Below, in pieces: positions 48,146-59,879 of a stretch of 64,000 nt of DNA (its first letter is position 1; each line of letters begins with the position of its first letter). A model generated the notes under the pieces. The model had not been told where the DNA came from and searched no databases. It was given only the letters and a program-made list of their open reading frames with translations. The position numbers and the translations under genes are program-made. The stretch comes from Talinum fruticosum. Taxonomy: Eukaryota > Streptophyta > Magnoliopsida > Caryophyllales > Talinaceae. The stretch is from NCBI GenBank assembly GCA_021018815.1, contig JAITYX010000059.1:3720001-3784000 (forward strand), in the 5' to 3' direction.

Positions 48146-49760
48146 TGTAACAACCCGACCCTAAATCACATTATTTATTTTATTACACTATTTATATAAT
48201 TGAGCGCGTGCACTTCAATTCGATATTTTGTATTTACATTATCCTTATACATGTGTTATGCAGCTAAGGCGACGAAGTGGCCTTAATAAAAATCTCATAA
48301 TAAGATTTTAATTTGTGAACATCGTTATTAAAAACAAAATTAAAAGTAACAATAAAAGAAAACAAAGTAAATAAATAAATAAATAAATTAAAATAAATCA
48401 AAATAATAAAATAAATGAACCAGATTTTTTTAAAGAAACATCCGAAACGTAAAAACAAAAAAAAAAAAAAAAAGAAGGAAAGGCGGTTAAGATCGAAATA
48501 ATTAGGCAAGCTCGGCTTCAATTGCTCCCCGCTTCCTCCCCTCGTCCTCCCCTGCCTCACCATCTCTCTCTCTCTGCTGCTTGCCTTCCACTCCGGCCAC
48601 CGGACGCCTCCCACTCCGGCCGAAGTCGGCGCTAGGCGCCGCCCGGCAGCGCCCTCCCACTCTCCCCTGCGCTATCGCTCTCGCCCTCCCTCGTGTGCTC
48701 TGTTTTCCTTTTTCCGCCTCCATCCGTGGCTCGCTCCCGGCCATCAAGCGCCACCAACGCCGAGCCGGCGGCCGGCGCCGGCGTCGTCCGGAAGAAGCCC
48801 GCGCCTCTCGTTCACCTCCGCCTCGTCCCTCACTCGCGCTCTCGCTCTCCTCTCTCTCTCGCGCGGGCGTTGTTCGTCCCTCGCCGCGGCCCACTCTCCG
48901 ACCAGCCTCCAGCCGCAGTTCGGTCGCCGGGAGTAGAAGCCGGGGTTTCCCGGTGGTCGCCGGGCAGCCACCACGCACCACCGTCTCCAGCCTCCGTGAA
49001 TTCGAAGGTAACAACCCTAAACCTTAAATCATCAAGTTCATTATTTATTTGAGCAATTATAATTGTGAAATTGAATTATTTGATTTATAAATACGTTGTG
49101 GAGTGAAGTATATGATTCAGACAATATGTTGTTGTGTGAATTCGAAATTGATTTGGGAAAATCCGAATTGTTGTGAACGATTGAGGTGTGGCAGTTTGAT
49201 GGGTTAGTTGGCGTATGAATATGAACGAATATGATTCCTTTGGGAAAACTGTGATCTAGTGAACGAAATTAGGGATGTTTTGGTTATATAACGGAGTAAT
49301 TTGATAGATTTTGTTATATTAGAAATAGTTATAGTGAACGAACGAAGGCGAATAAATGTAAGTTCTTTTGTAAAATTATGATTCAGTGAATTGAATGGGA
49401 AGTATATTGGCGCGTATGTGAACAATTTGATGGGCTAGTTACATTTTGCAAATAGCTAGAATTGAACACAAAGGAAGAAAAAAGTATGCAGGGAGGATGA
49501 AGTCGGATAATAGATTGTGTAAGAGGCATGGGGGACATTTGAACACTTGGTATGCTTAATTTGGTTATGAATACGAGTGCTGTCGAGGAAATAACGCTTA
49601 GGCACTTAAAGTGGTGTATATATGAATTTTGGACGAATCGGCAAAATTGTGAAACCTCCTGATGGAAGGGCATTTACCGGATTAATTAATTACATAACTA
49701 TGGGATTTGAGTGCGAGAGGAGGGAGGAGTGAGGAATGAATTAAAAATAAGTGTTTGGGC

Positions 49761-49808
<48 letters not shown>

Positions 49809-50978
49809 CATTTTCAATCCAAATCAGCTAACAAATTGAATTCCGTCAAAATCAATCGAGTATTCGATCAGCCTAATCAACTTCTCTAATTAATATAAAT
49901 TGTATTCAATAAACGCAGTAAAGCTAAGTAATACAAACATTAGTTTAATCGATCTTCATACGAATATAGAAAATTAAACAAATTGTTAAAGCTTATACAA
50001 ATTCAAGCATTAAAACTCAAGAAAACATTATTAACCCTAGAAATCCATTTTAAACGAACAGAGGTCACTTCCGTTGCCGAACAGTTGGTGACTCAAATTT
50101 CGCAAAAGGGAGAAACAAATATTCTCAATTCGAGTACGTTCATTGCACTGTACCTTTCGAAAATTCACATGTTTCATCAAATCTCAACATTTCTCGTATA
50201 TACAAATAACAATGAATCATTTACAAGGCAAGTTTTGCCACCTAATTAAGTGGTCCTCGCCCAATTACCAATCATCGGGGCTTAGGCCCACCAATTACAC
50301 CCACGCGCGGCGTTAACTCGGGTTATCGGTCGGCCGGGGTGAGCACCTGTTCAACGATCGTATCAAATACCAAGGGGTTCCACTTCCGGATAATAACCGG
50401 CAAGCAATTTTACTTATATTCTCTCCCCCGATTTCAAACTAAAATGAATTGAAATGCGCGCGCTCAATTAAAATATGTTTCAAAGTTGTTTTACAGTGCA
50501 GGGAATGTTCGTACCGAGTTTCGACTCACTCTTTCAAATATTTTACTTGTTTTTGTTTTAGGAAGAAGCATTGGTGAACAATCAACCATTTCCTAAGTCC
50601 GATGAAGGCAAACCCTAGCCAGCCACGTGGCATTCGCAGATCCGAAGGTATATAGACGCTCACAGTGATTTTACCTTCAACCAGGGTTAGGTATGGCCTT
50701 GGGAATTACTGTAGGTTGTATAAATATTATGTTGCTAAATCAGTAAACTATACTTTTGGGATGATTTAGCTACCTGGGTAATAAGTAGTTACTTCTAACA
50801 GGATCAATGGAAATATAACAGTGGATGCATAAATTGAATTTCAATTTTATTTCATATATTTAGCCTTGTCCTATCCTTAGGACGGCGGTAACATCTTCGA
50901 TCGTTACCTTCCGCTGCGACCTTACGTAATAGTCCCTAATGAAGGGATCATTAAGTAATGGTGATTGGGGGCGTTACA
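48146..50978. mobile_element. 2.8 kb insertion in C6 exon 3 with TGTAAC...GTTACA ends
   Basis: Starts TGTAACAACCCGACC and ends GGGGGCGTTACA; GATCT and GATCC flank it (4 of 5 bases alike). TG...CA ends suggest a long solo LTR or a non-autonomous LTR element. A GC-rich, CT-rich island at 48520-49010 stands out sharply; its overlapping open frames on both strands are compositional. A (TA)n run lies at 49763-49804. No coding domains seen. Confidence 0.6.
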
Positions 50979-51040
50979 GATCCGGGTGCGATAGAAGGTC
51001 CACACCTAGTGCTTCTCCGGCTTGTCCATAATTATAGTTG
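50979..51040 (-). pseudogene. C6 exon 3, first piece
   Basis: After the acceptor CAAG, the frame reads [20 protein letters not shown] and is cut by the 2.8 kb insertion. Confidence 0.8.
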
Positions 51041-51497
51041 CTTGCATTACATCCATACATGCCAAATCATTATAATTGGCACTAAATAATACTTATTAAA
51101 AAAAAAGTAAAGCATTAGAATTGATTAAAAAATATTGGGTAAACTCTTAGGCCCTTTCCAATGCTAGACTCGGCAAAACTAACGCAAGACCTAAAACCCG
51201 AACCCGTACCCGACATTATATCCAAAAGTGAACCGGATATTGAAATTGCCCTAAACCGAACCCGATCTAAATTTCCAACAAAATTAATTATTTTTATAAG
51301 ACAAACTCATTGAAACAAAGATCATTTAACCCAAAGTCAATCCGAACCAATCTAAACTAAACGGTCCAAAAATGATGTGAACATGACTTATATCCGAATC
51401 AAACGAGCCGTTTGACAGGTATATGAAGGCTAAATATTCTTGGCTTTGAAATTAGAATAGTAATTAATAAGCATATATATAGAAGAAGTGGAGAGCA

Positions 51498-54400
51498 TGT
51501 TGAGAAATTAGGAGATCAAGTAGTATGCTACAATGAACACTTTTATTATAAATTAGGAGAAACTTACAAGACTTTTGATAGACACTCAAGAGTATGTGGG
51601 ATACCTCACTTGCTCTCTTAGGAGCTCTCACTCTTTCATGTGGTGGATGCTCTCATTTTTTGTGGATGCTTACATAGGTTGGCCATTCCCATATTTGTAG
51701 TAGTTCCACCTCCTTGGTGTATGGTAGAGATTTGACCAAGTGTCAAAATCCTAATACTCCTAAGATAATTCTAGAATACAATAGTATCTAGATATTTCCT
51801 AAGATAATTCAATAATTATCTAGATATTTCTACGCTCTAGATTTTTCCTATATAGAAAATTCTAGAGATTATTTTGGTGTCTTTATTCTAGAAAGTGGGT
51901 AATGATTTTCTCTTCTTTTATTTTAACACTCCCCTCATTACCCACTTTTCTTCATTATCATCCTTGGGCTTGAGTACTAGCTCACTAGTCTCATTCCGAT
52001 TCCAAGGTTGTATTTCTTCCTCCATTGCCTTTTTCCATTCCTTATTTTGGCATGCTTCTTCATAGGTGCTTGGTTCCTTAATGCTCGGGTCCTTCTACCA
52101 ATGCTGCATTAGCAGATTTAGGATTTTGCTTCCGTGTCCTCTTGGACCTCCTTAGTTGTGGCTCTAGAGCTTCTTTTACCACTTGTCTCTTCGAGTTGGC
52201 TTGGCCTCTCTTCTTCCGGAGAAGCATGATGCACACCCTTCTTCCATGGACTTTTGTGCCTGCTTCGGTGTCTCTTCTTCACCTCTTCTTTCTTTGGTGA
52301 TTTCTTGTTGTGGTGTTGTCTCGCTTGAGTCTTTCTCGTCATCTTCTAGCCTTTGCTCCAACTTTTCCTCGATCTCCTTAGAGTTGGGAAGTGCTATTGT
52401 CTCGTGATGACCACCATGAATATGCTTCGTTGAACACCACATTTCGCGATGTATAGCAACGTCCCGTTGTCGGGTCACAACACCTCCATCCTTTTCTTTC
52501 ATTATCATAGCCCACGAAAATACAGACGCATTGCCTTTTTGTCGAACTTGCTTCATATGTGGTCGGGGATGAAAACATAGCATACACACCCAAACACCTT
52601 GAAATGGCTTACCGTGGGCTTGACATTCCATAACTTCTCATATGGAGACATAAACCCGAGCCTTGCTCGCGGTAGTCTATTGGTGACATAGACCGCTGTC
52701 TTCATGCACTCGGCCCGAAACGTGGCGATACATTCTTGGCATGTAGCATGCTTCGCGGGTCTCCGCAAGATGTCGATTCTTTCGCTTTGCCACATCATTC
52801 TGCTGCGGTGTGCTAGGACAGGTGAATTGGCGTCGTATTTTATGTGCTTGTAGGTATTCCGAGAACTCATCCGATGTATATTCTCCACCATTGTCCGTAC
52901 GTAGGCACTTTACTTTATGCCCTACTTCACTTTCGGCCTTACTTATAAACTCCTTAAATTTATCCAAAACCTCCGATTTTTCTTTCATAAAATCTACCCA
53001 AACATATCTTGAGAAATCATCGATAAAGGTAATCATGTACTCGCATCCGCTGATGGATGGTTGTTTTACTCTTCCAAAGACATCGGAATGTATGAGCTCA
53101 AGTGGCGCCTTAGCTTTGTATGAAGACTCCTCGTAAGGAAGTTGATGCGCCTTTCCGTATCGACACCCCGCACATACTATGTTCTCCCGAATCTCAAGTT
53201 GCGGAAGGCCCTTCATCATTGACTTCGCATCATCACCTTCGACTTGTGATAACTCACGTGACCGAGTCTTGCATGCCATAAGTCTGCCGTCTCATTCTTC
53301 CTTGTTTTGTCAATGTAAGCATCTTGGGCTGACATTACATAGACCGACTCGAGGCGTCGTCCTTCCATAAGTGGCGGCGACGTAGGCTTGAGATCTGCGA
53401 TATACTTTGACATCGTTGGGACCAAAGACCACGTAGTTCCCCGAAGATGTCAACTGCGATACGGACAAAAGGTTTTTCCTCATATTAGGAACGTGATAGA
53501 CATTTTGCAGCTGCACTTGATGCGGACTAAACCGAGGAGCAATCAATGCATTGCCAACATGGGTTATTAGCATTTTAGAGTCGTTGGTCGTTACCACGAC
53601 CCGATTTCCTTTATATTTTGTCGTGTTGTGTAGGTTGTTCATATCTCCTGTCATGTGGTTCGAGCAACCTGAATCCACTATCCGATCGTATTGATAGTTG
53701 ATGGATTCATTGCTCATCATGACAAGAGCGGTTTCCTCTTCCGGCTCCTCGACACATGATGTAGCTAATTCTATACCGAGTGTAGCATTGTTCTCTTCTA
53801 TTGCAAAGGATGCCTGTAAGTCCCACTCTTCTTCACTTTCATTGTTTTTGAAAGTGACTATGTTACCTTCCTCTTGAATATATCTGCAGTCTTGAGCATA
53901 ATGTCCTTTCTTGTCGCATTTGTAGCATCGATCCTCTTGTCGACGATACTTCGATTCTTCCCGATCACTTCGAGCTTGGTGTGCTCCCCTCGAGATAGAC
54001 CCCGTCCACGTTGTGCTTGTCCGTACTTGATTGCCTCTTTTTCGAGTAATCTTCATTTGTGATATATCTTCTCCCGGACTTATCTTGGCCTTTAGGTGCT
54101 CTCCTTCTTGTAAATAGAGCTTTCTCTTCCTCCTTTATTGAGACCTTAGACATTTGTTTGTCTAGGTCTTCTTGATTGACCAAGATACTTTCTAATTTTG
54201 TCAAATTGGGTTGAATGGCCCATCCCCGAGTTGCCGTAATAAGGCCACTATATTTGGGGTCCAAGCCTCGGATTATGATTTGACGCATTCTAAACTTGTT
54301 GATTGCGCTTTCGGGGTCTACCTTCTCTATTTCACCACATATAAATTTAACTTTTGTGAAGTATTGGCTTACCGTCATGTCTCCTTGTTTGATGGACATG

Positions 54401-55336
54401 AGCTCATTCTCCAACTGTTGTAGCTTAGCTTCATTCTTCTTCGTGAAGAGTGTAGCTAAGGTATCCATGCTTCTTGTAGTGTCGTGCAATCCTTGATCCG
54501 ATGTAGGAACTCGTCCTCCACGGTTCACGACGGAACATACATAGTCTTCCCTACCTTGATCTCCTACTTCTTTTTCGATTAGGGTCCGTTGGAGCGACTT
54601 TCTCCTCACCGCCAACGATACCCCACAAATCTTGCCCTTTCAAGTAGTACTTGATACGTGTGCACCTAGTACTATAGTTGCTCCCATTGAGCTTCTCGAG
54701 TGAGCTAGCCGATGCTGATAGATCCGCCATAACAACTTGGTAAGCACCTAGCACTTAACCGAGCAAGATGTGGTCCCGGACCAAAAGATTTCACGAGTCC
54801 CCGATCGTGTCGGCAGAGTTTCTTCTATAATCCGATCCTTGATTGTGTAAACAACAATGCTAGCTCAAGACAAGGTCACCAAAACCTTGCTCGATACCAC
54901 TTGTTGAGAAATTAGGAGATCAAGTGGTATACTAGAATGAACACTTTTATTATAAATTGGGAGAGCAATCTTACAAGACTTTTGATAGACACTCAAAAGT
55001 ATGTGGGATACCTCACTTGCTCTCTTAGGAGCTCCCACTCTCTCATGTGGTGGATGCTCTCATTTTTTGTGGATGCTTACATAGGTTGGCCATTCCCATA
55101 TTTATAATTGTTCCACCTCCTTGATGTATGGTGGAGATTTAGCCAAGTGTCAAAATCCTAAGACTCCTAAGATAATACTAGAATACAATAGTATCTAGAT
55201 ATTTCCTAAGATAATTCAATAATTATCTAGATATTTCTACGCTCTAGATTTTTCCTATATAGAAAATTCTAGAGATTATTTTAGTGTCTTTATTCTAGAA
55301 AGTGGGTAATAATTTTTCTTTTCTTTTATTTTAACA
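51498..55336 (-). mobile_element. Copia retrotransposon without reverse transcriptase, in C6 intron 2
   Basis: Two LTRs (51498-51928 and 54902-55336, about 431 and 435 bases) start TGTTGAGAAATTAGGAGATC and end TTTTAACA; target duplication GAGCA on both sides (51493-51497, 55337-55341). The primer site next to the right LTR reads TGGTATCGAGC on the minus strand (initiator Met tRNA type), and a GAGGGGAG purine tract adjoins the left LTR. Gag, protease and integrase follow, but no reverse transcriptase or RNase H lies before the purine tract. A deletion derivative. Confidence 0.9.
52118..54754 (-). pseudogene. Copia gag-protease-integrase remains
   Basis: Starts MADLSASASSLEKLNGSNY (near 54730), then a gag region, a CCHC knuckle (CYKCDKKGHYAQDC at about 53927), the protease site DSGCSNHMTG (about 53680), an integrase zinc region and a core with HSDVFG and RTDNGGEY. 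At the third acidic position, where VAERKNR is usual, it reads VAKRKNR. The frame is broken at several points. The Lys-rich linker at 52340-52120 is the last coding-like part; the reverse transcriptase that should follow is absent. Confidence 0.85.
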
Positions 55337-55344
55337 GAGCATAC

Positions 55345-55502
55345 TAGGAAAGTTGGATAGGACCACGGCCATAGTAGGCCTTGCCAGGAACACAAGGCCA
55401 ACGAGGGTAAGGAACACGATAAGGGAAATCGCCGGCCCCGACTTCAGCCTCGAAGCAATACCCCCATGAAAATCGTCCGTCCGAGTGCTCCATCCCATCC
55501 CC
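55345..55502 (-). pseudogene. C6 exon 2
   Basis: Acceptor TTAG then GGGGATGGGATGG; reads [16 protein letters not shown], then [19 protein letters not shown] to a GT donor at 55344. One extra base near GCACTCGGAC shifts the frame between GWDGA and DGRFSW. Confidence 0.85.
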
Positions 55503-55659
55503 CTAATTTTTTTTTGATGAATTTATATATTCTCAAAGATGTGGGAAAATTATTCTCACGAACCAGTTTTTATCACCCTTGTTGAGCGACTCAAGTACAT
55601 TGGAACAAGTTGGGCTTCATGGAATGAAAATTCTAGAGATTACATATCCAAAGGTACTA

Positions 55660-55920
55660 GATAGTACTTCATCTGGTTCAATTTATTCATCGATTTAGGC
55701 TACTGACTGAATATTAGTACAGTGGAGATAACGTTAAGACTAAATGACTAGAATTTTCTTTGAATTTTATTAGAAATAACGGAAATAGAGATAGAAAAAA
55801 TAATTAATAAAGACAAAATTAATAAATTAGTTACTAATATATTATTGAGATTATAAAGCGATAAATATTATAAAATAAAAATATTAACTAAAGCGATAAA
55901 TAAATTAAAATAGATAAATA
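55660..55920. mobile_element. Decayed Stowaway-like sequence in C6 intron 1
   Basis: Contains the family interior (AATAAAGACAAAATTAATAAATTAGTTAC, ATTATTGAGATTATAAAGCGATAA type), but both ends have drifted. Confidence 0.4.
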
Positions 55921-56518
55921 TGTTTTAAATGCATTTGGAGGAAAGGTGGGTTGGTGGCAACAAGTTAGCTGCCCTCCTGCTAGGATGTTAAAGCCCCCAC
56001 CTTGAGACTTGTTTACCTACTAGGTGTGGGGTCCCACTTACCCTATCGAAAAGAAAGGTACACTTATATAAAGATGTATTTTTTTATACAGTGACTATGA
56101 GTTTATAAATTTGAAATATTAATAAGGAAAAAGAAACCCTTACCCTCAAATATTCTCTCCACTCATTCTGTTGGACACGTGGTCTTGGACTATAAGTTTC
56201 GAATACACGGTATAATGACTATAGGGTGTGGGGGCCAATATATTAGTCTTTAAGAATTGATTGGATAATTGCGTTTAAATGGTTTGTCGGTAACTACCTG
56301 CGTTTCCAGTTTGATGTTAAACGCTCAACTAACTCCTCCTTCCACGATCCTTTAAGTTTTCCTTTTCCTGTTTTTCATGTGTTTATTTATTATTTTTAAA
56401 ATATACATTATTTTCAATTTTCTATTGTTTTCCATTTTATGTGTATCTAATTTTCATAACGTTACTACTATTATTGGTTATATAAATTATTTTAAAATGC
56501 TCACTAATGGTTACTACT

Positions 56519-56798
56519 TGTTAGAATATAAACTTATTCCTAGCGCCTTCAACTATCAACGTAAGCTTTTGTTTGAATTGGTTCTTGAACATGGTATCGA
56601 GCGCTTTCGAGCGAGAGGTCTCGGGTTTAAATCTCAACAGACCTCCATATTAATTATTGCACAAGCGCAGAACGAGCCTTTGTTGCATCCACGCTTCAAG
56701 CCCAAAGGACATTCGTGTGAGGGACGTGTTAGAGTATAAACCTATTCCTGGACCTTCAACCATCAGCTTAAGCTTTTGGTTGAGTTGGTTCTTGAACA
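56519..56798 (+). mobile_element. Complete TRIM element in C6 intron 1
   Basis: Terminal repeats of 73 and 72 bases (56519-56591 and 56727-56798) start TGTTAGA.TATAAAC and end GGTTCTTGAACA. A primer site TGGTATCGAGC follows the left repeat directly and a purine-rich stretch precedes the right one. ACTACT flanks both sides. It has no coding capacity; a short open frame across it is incidental. Confidence 0.8.
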
Positions 56799-57572
56799 AC
56801 TACTAATGCTCAATAAGTTTTTAAGTCAATGTTCATAAGCTTTTAAATAATAAAACAGCAAATTATATTTTCTCAAACATAATTAAAATATGGAGAGGAA
56901 ACCAATAAAAAAAATGCTCATTAATTTTAAGATAGTGAAACAACATTGTTGTATTATATAATGAATATTTATATATTTTTATGATGAACGTTTGCATATT
57001 TCAATTATTTGCATGATCCCAATTTTTTTAATTTATAAAAAATACACGTGGCGTAATCCTCCAAATAGTTTGGTAAAATTTTGTCCGACTTGATTATTTA
57101 AAGTTATCCGATTCGGAAAAAATTAGATACGATCATCAATTATTCATCCGAATTTAAAATTCGTATATAAATTTTGTTATCCGGATTTGATGTTGACCCA
57201 AATTTAGACTTGTTTGAATTGTCCGACTTGAGGAAACTAGGTATTGGACAAAATATTTTGAACAAATTTTAGATATTAATTGATTTATCTGACCTGAGTT
57301 TTTACTAACGCTAGACCCAGGTCCGTCATAAAATTTTTGGTATGTAAAAATTTAGTTTTATTTTGTCAGAAATATACATATATATGCCGGTAAAAATCCC
57401 GAACAATTTGTAAAAATTTGCAGCAATCCATAAATATACATATGTAGACAATAAAAACACAACTATATATGAAACATTATAAGAATATGCATATAAGAAA
57501 TCTGTATTGTAGGATTTCGTCATAAACATTTGAATTAGATGGCGAGAGAAAAAAAAATCAAGGCATAATTAC

Positions 57573-58010
57573 CAGTAGTTTCATGAGATGTCTGACCAAA
57601 GAAAGCAGCAATCTCTCTCCTCCTAGCGGCGTTATCCCCAGCACTCCCAAACTCAGGGAAGAACTGGGCAGCTTCAATGAAAGCCTCATAGGTGTAGAAC
57701 CCTCCAGCCGAGCAGAGGGGGTTGTTGCGGTGGGGAAGCATTTTCTCAAAGAGTTCTTTGGGAATGATCTCGGAGAGGTTACTGCCGCCCCCGGGAGTCG
57801 GAGCCACTGGTGGTGGTGGAGGAGGAGACGGAGGGGAATCCCAGGGGCATTGGCTTTGGCAGTTGCCTAGATCACAGTAATCGGGGGTGGTGCCACACCA
57901 TCCAATTGTGCTGCAACACAGCCCCTCGCGGCACAGTGCACCCCCTGCTTGTCTCCCGCACTGAAATCCTTCACCCTCATGAGCTTGCATCAGGAAAAGG
58001 AGGAGGAGGA
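57573..58010 (-). pseudogene. C6 exon 1
   Basis: Reads [19 protein letters not shown], the hevein domain, a hinge [18 protein letters not shown] and [14 protein letters not shown] to SHETTG before a GT donor at 57572. The first Met in frame (57990) falls within the signal peptide, so the true start is missing. Confidence 0.85.
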
Positions 58011-58039
58011 CAGAGAAAATGGATCGGGTTTGGGAAGAT

Positions 58040-58267
58040 CTCTGGGTTTGAGATCGTTTTGTACTATCTCATAATAGTGAAATCATTGTGCTTGTGCCAT
58101 TCATGGTTTTTTCCGGTTTGGGTTTTCCACTTTAAATTCTTGTCTCGTTTCTATTTTTATCTGCATCTAACTTTTTAGTATTGTTTTTGTCATCCTAAAT
58201 CGCTTCCGCATCTTTACTCGAACTTCATGTAACAAGTAAGGTTTAGAGTGAGGCTAATTTCCTAACA
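58040..58267 (+). mobile_element. Copia LTR fragment between C6 and C7
   Basis: Carries GGTTTGGGTTTTCCACTTTAA and ends GCTAATTTCCTAACA, matching the end of the LTR at 46385-47185. It abuts C7 coding sequence directly on its right and the 5' end of C6 on its left. Confidence 0.7.
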
Positions 58268-59338
58268 CACATACGGTGCTTTCATTGAAGCTACTAGGTT
58301 CTTTCCTGATTTTGGCAATGTTGGCGATAATTCCACTAGATTGAGGGATATCGCTGCCTACCTTGCCCAAAGCTCTTTCGCCAGTACTGGTATGTACAAT
58401 ACGTTCTTCATACTCGTTCACAAGCTAATTCACACAACCTTATTTGCTAAAATTTGGGGTCAAAAATTGCTTAATACAAGTTATCATAAGACCGTTTTAA
58501 ACAAGAATGGCCTATAATAACCAAAACCTGAGGTAGATAAATGAAAATACTGTATTAATTTACTTGTATGGTTACATTGACAAGGTGCTTTTTGTTGTTT
58601 GAAACAATTAAATGGTTAATTAAAACTGAAACCAGCGAGATGGCCCCACTACAACACAAGAACCCTATACCTGGGGTTATTGTTTCAAGGCTGAACCCAG
58701 CGATTTCAGTTTCTGTACTCCCGATGATCAGTGGCCTTGTATGCTCCTGGCAAGAAATACTATCCCCGTGGCCCTCTCCGACTCGCCTTGTATGCACCTC
58801 TTTATTCTCTCTCTCTGTCTCTCTCCTAATTTCATTCCTTTTGTTTTTTCTTTCCCCAGTTGTATATCTGTGACTTTGTATAAGGATGATTATTTGGCAT
58901 GCGACTAATATAAATACTGTGTATATATGCATAACACAGCAACAACAATTATGGACGAGTAGGAGAATCATTAAAGTTGGATCTTCTTTCTGACCCGGAT
59001 CTTGTGGAAACCGACCCGGTTGTTTCCTTCAGAACCGCCATTTCAATCTGGGTGACCTCCCTCGATCAAGCACGCCATCTTGCCACGACATTATGAGTGG
59101 AAAATGGGAGCCATCTTATATAGACCTTATCTCAGGGCGACAACCTGGATACGGTGCGACCACAAATGTAATTTCTAATGGCTTTGGATGTGGCACGGGT
59201 GAATCTAATCCAAGCGGTGAAGACCGAAAAGGATTCTACAAACAATATTGTGATATCTTGGGGATCGCCTACGGTGATCACCTTGATTGCTACAATCAAT
59301 GGCCTTTTGTTGGAGGTTCCTTTAGGGCTTCTATTTAG
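58268..59338 (+). pseudogene. Chitinase copy C7: 5'-truncated GH19 remnant
   Basis: Lacks signal peptide and hevein: coding similarity begins right at the LTR edge with TYGAFIEATRFFPDFGN. Exon pieces are 58268-58389, 58636-58799 and 58940-59338. The first catalytic Glu is Ala (SSFASTG); the second is kept (FKAE). Frameshifts occur in exon 2 (after the acceptor, and a two-base AT insertion at WPC.APGKKYY) and exon 3 (near the SRSSTPSCHD position). The tail [20 protein letters not shown] and GSFRASI is intact. The final TAG has its G supplied by the MITE that starts at 59338. By exon 2 and 3 similarity it groups with C1-C4, and by its downstream duplication with C3. Confidence 0.85.
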
Positions 59339-59749
59339 GCCATGTTCGGCAAAATGAGGTGTTTGAGTAGCGGATAGTTGTTTATGTAGACTGATAGCAT
59401 GTTAGATTTTAGCTGTTAGCGGATAGCTGTTCAATTGAGCGGTTGAATAAATGTGTTCGGTAAATTTAGCGGTTGAGTTAGCTGATTATTGTAAATTGAC
59501 GTAAAAGGATATAAATAATTTGTCAAATATAAATGAATGAAGGGTTTTTTTGTCAAAAAATATGAAACGCTAATTTCAAATGTGAAAAGCTAATATTCTT
59601 AGCTTTTCGAAACACTACTTGAAACGCTAAAAGTTACTACAAACGCTAGTTAAAACACTACCTTACCGAATGCTAATATTTGGTTGATTACTATTTTAAC
59701 TTGGTCAAAACGCTAAAAGTTACTTCAAACGTTGTTACTGAACAGGGCC
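59338..59749. mobile_element. Tourist-like MITE, copy 2, inside the C7 stop codon
   Basis: GGCCATGTTCGGC to ACTGAACAGGGCC, with target duplication TTA (59335-59337, 59750-59752). Same family as 5797-6228. Insertion turned ATT TAA into ATT TAG. Confidence 0.85.
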
Positions 59750-59864
59750 TTAAAGTGCTAAGCCTAGGTGGAATATCTAATGGCTAAATAATGGTGCACT
59801 ACACGGTATAACAACTACCCATCTTAGCTTCGACTTTGAGTTAATTAAGTACTTAATAAAAGGT

Positions 59865-59870
59865 TTGCAT
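59865..59870 (+). terminator. Poly(A) signal of C7
   Basis: AATAAA after the MITE, in the same TACTTAATAAA context as in C3. Confidence 0.45.
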
Positions 59871-59879
59871 GTTTCAATT

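Larger units (their letters stand above)
47805..58010 (-). pseudogene. Chitinase copy C6: class I type, dismantled by nested insertions
   Basis: Pieces in order: exon 1 (about 58010-57573), exon 2 (55502-55345), exon 3 (51040-50979, then 48145-47805). Exon 1 has a hevein [15 protein letters not shown] (the first binding Trp is Ile-Gly shifted), a Pro-rich hinge and GQTSHETTG with the catalytic Glu; exon 2 keeps the second Glu (FEAEVG). It is closest to C5. Intron 2 holds a 3.8 kb copia element placed four bases after the splice donor, and exon 3 holds the 2.8 kb insertion. The native start is lost: Leu-rich signal sequence continues upstream without a convincing ATG until copia LTR sequence at about 58040. 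Exon 2 has a one-base insertion at the APDG position. Not functional. Confidence 0.85.

Noticed and set aside
48502..49052. Overlapping long open frames on both strands, rich in Arg, Pro and Ser
   Set aside because: They follow from the GC-rich CT-repeat composition, overlap in several frames, show no domain, and lie inside an insertion.
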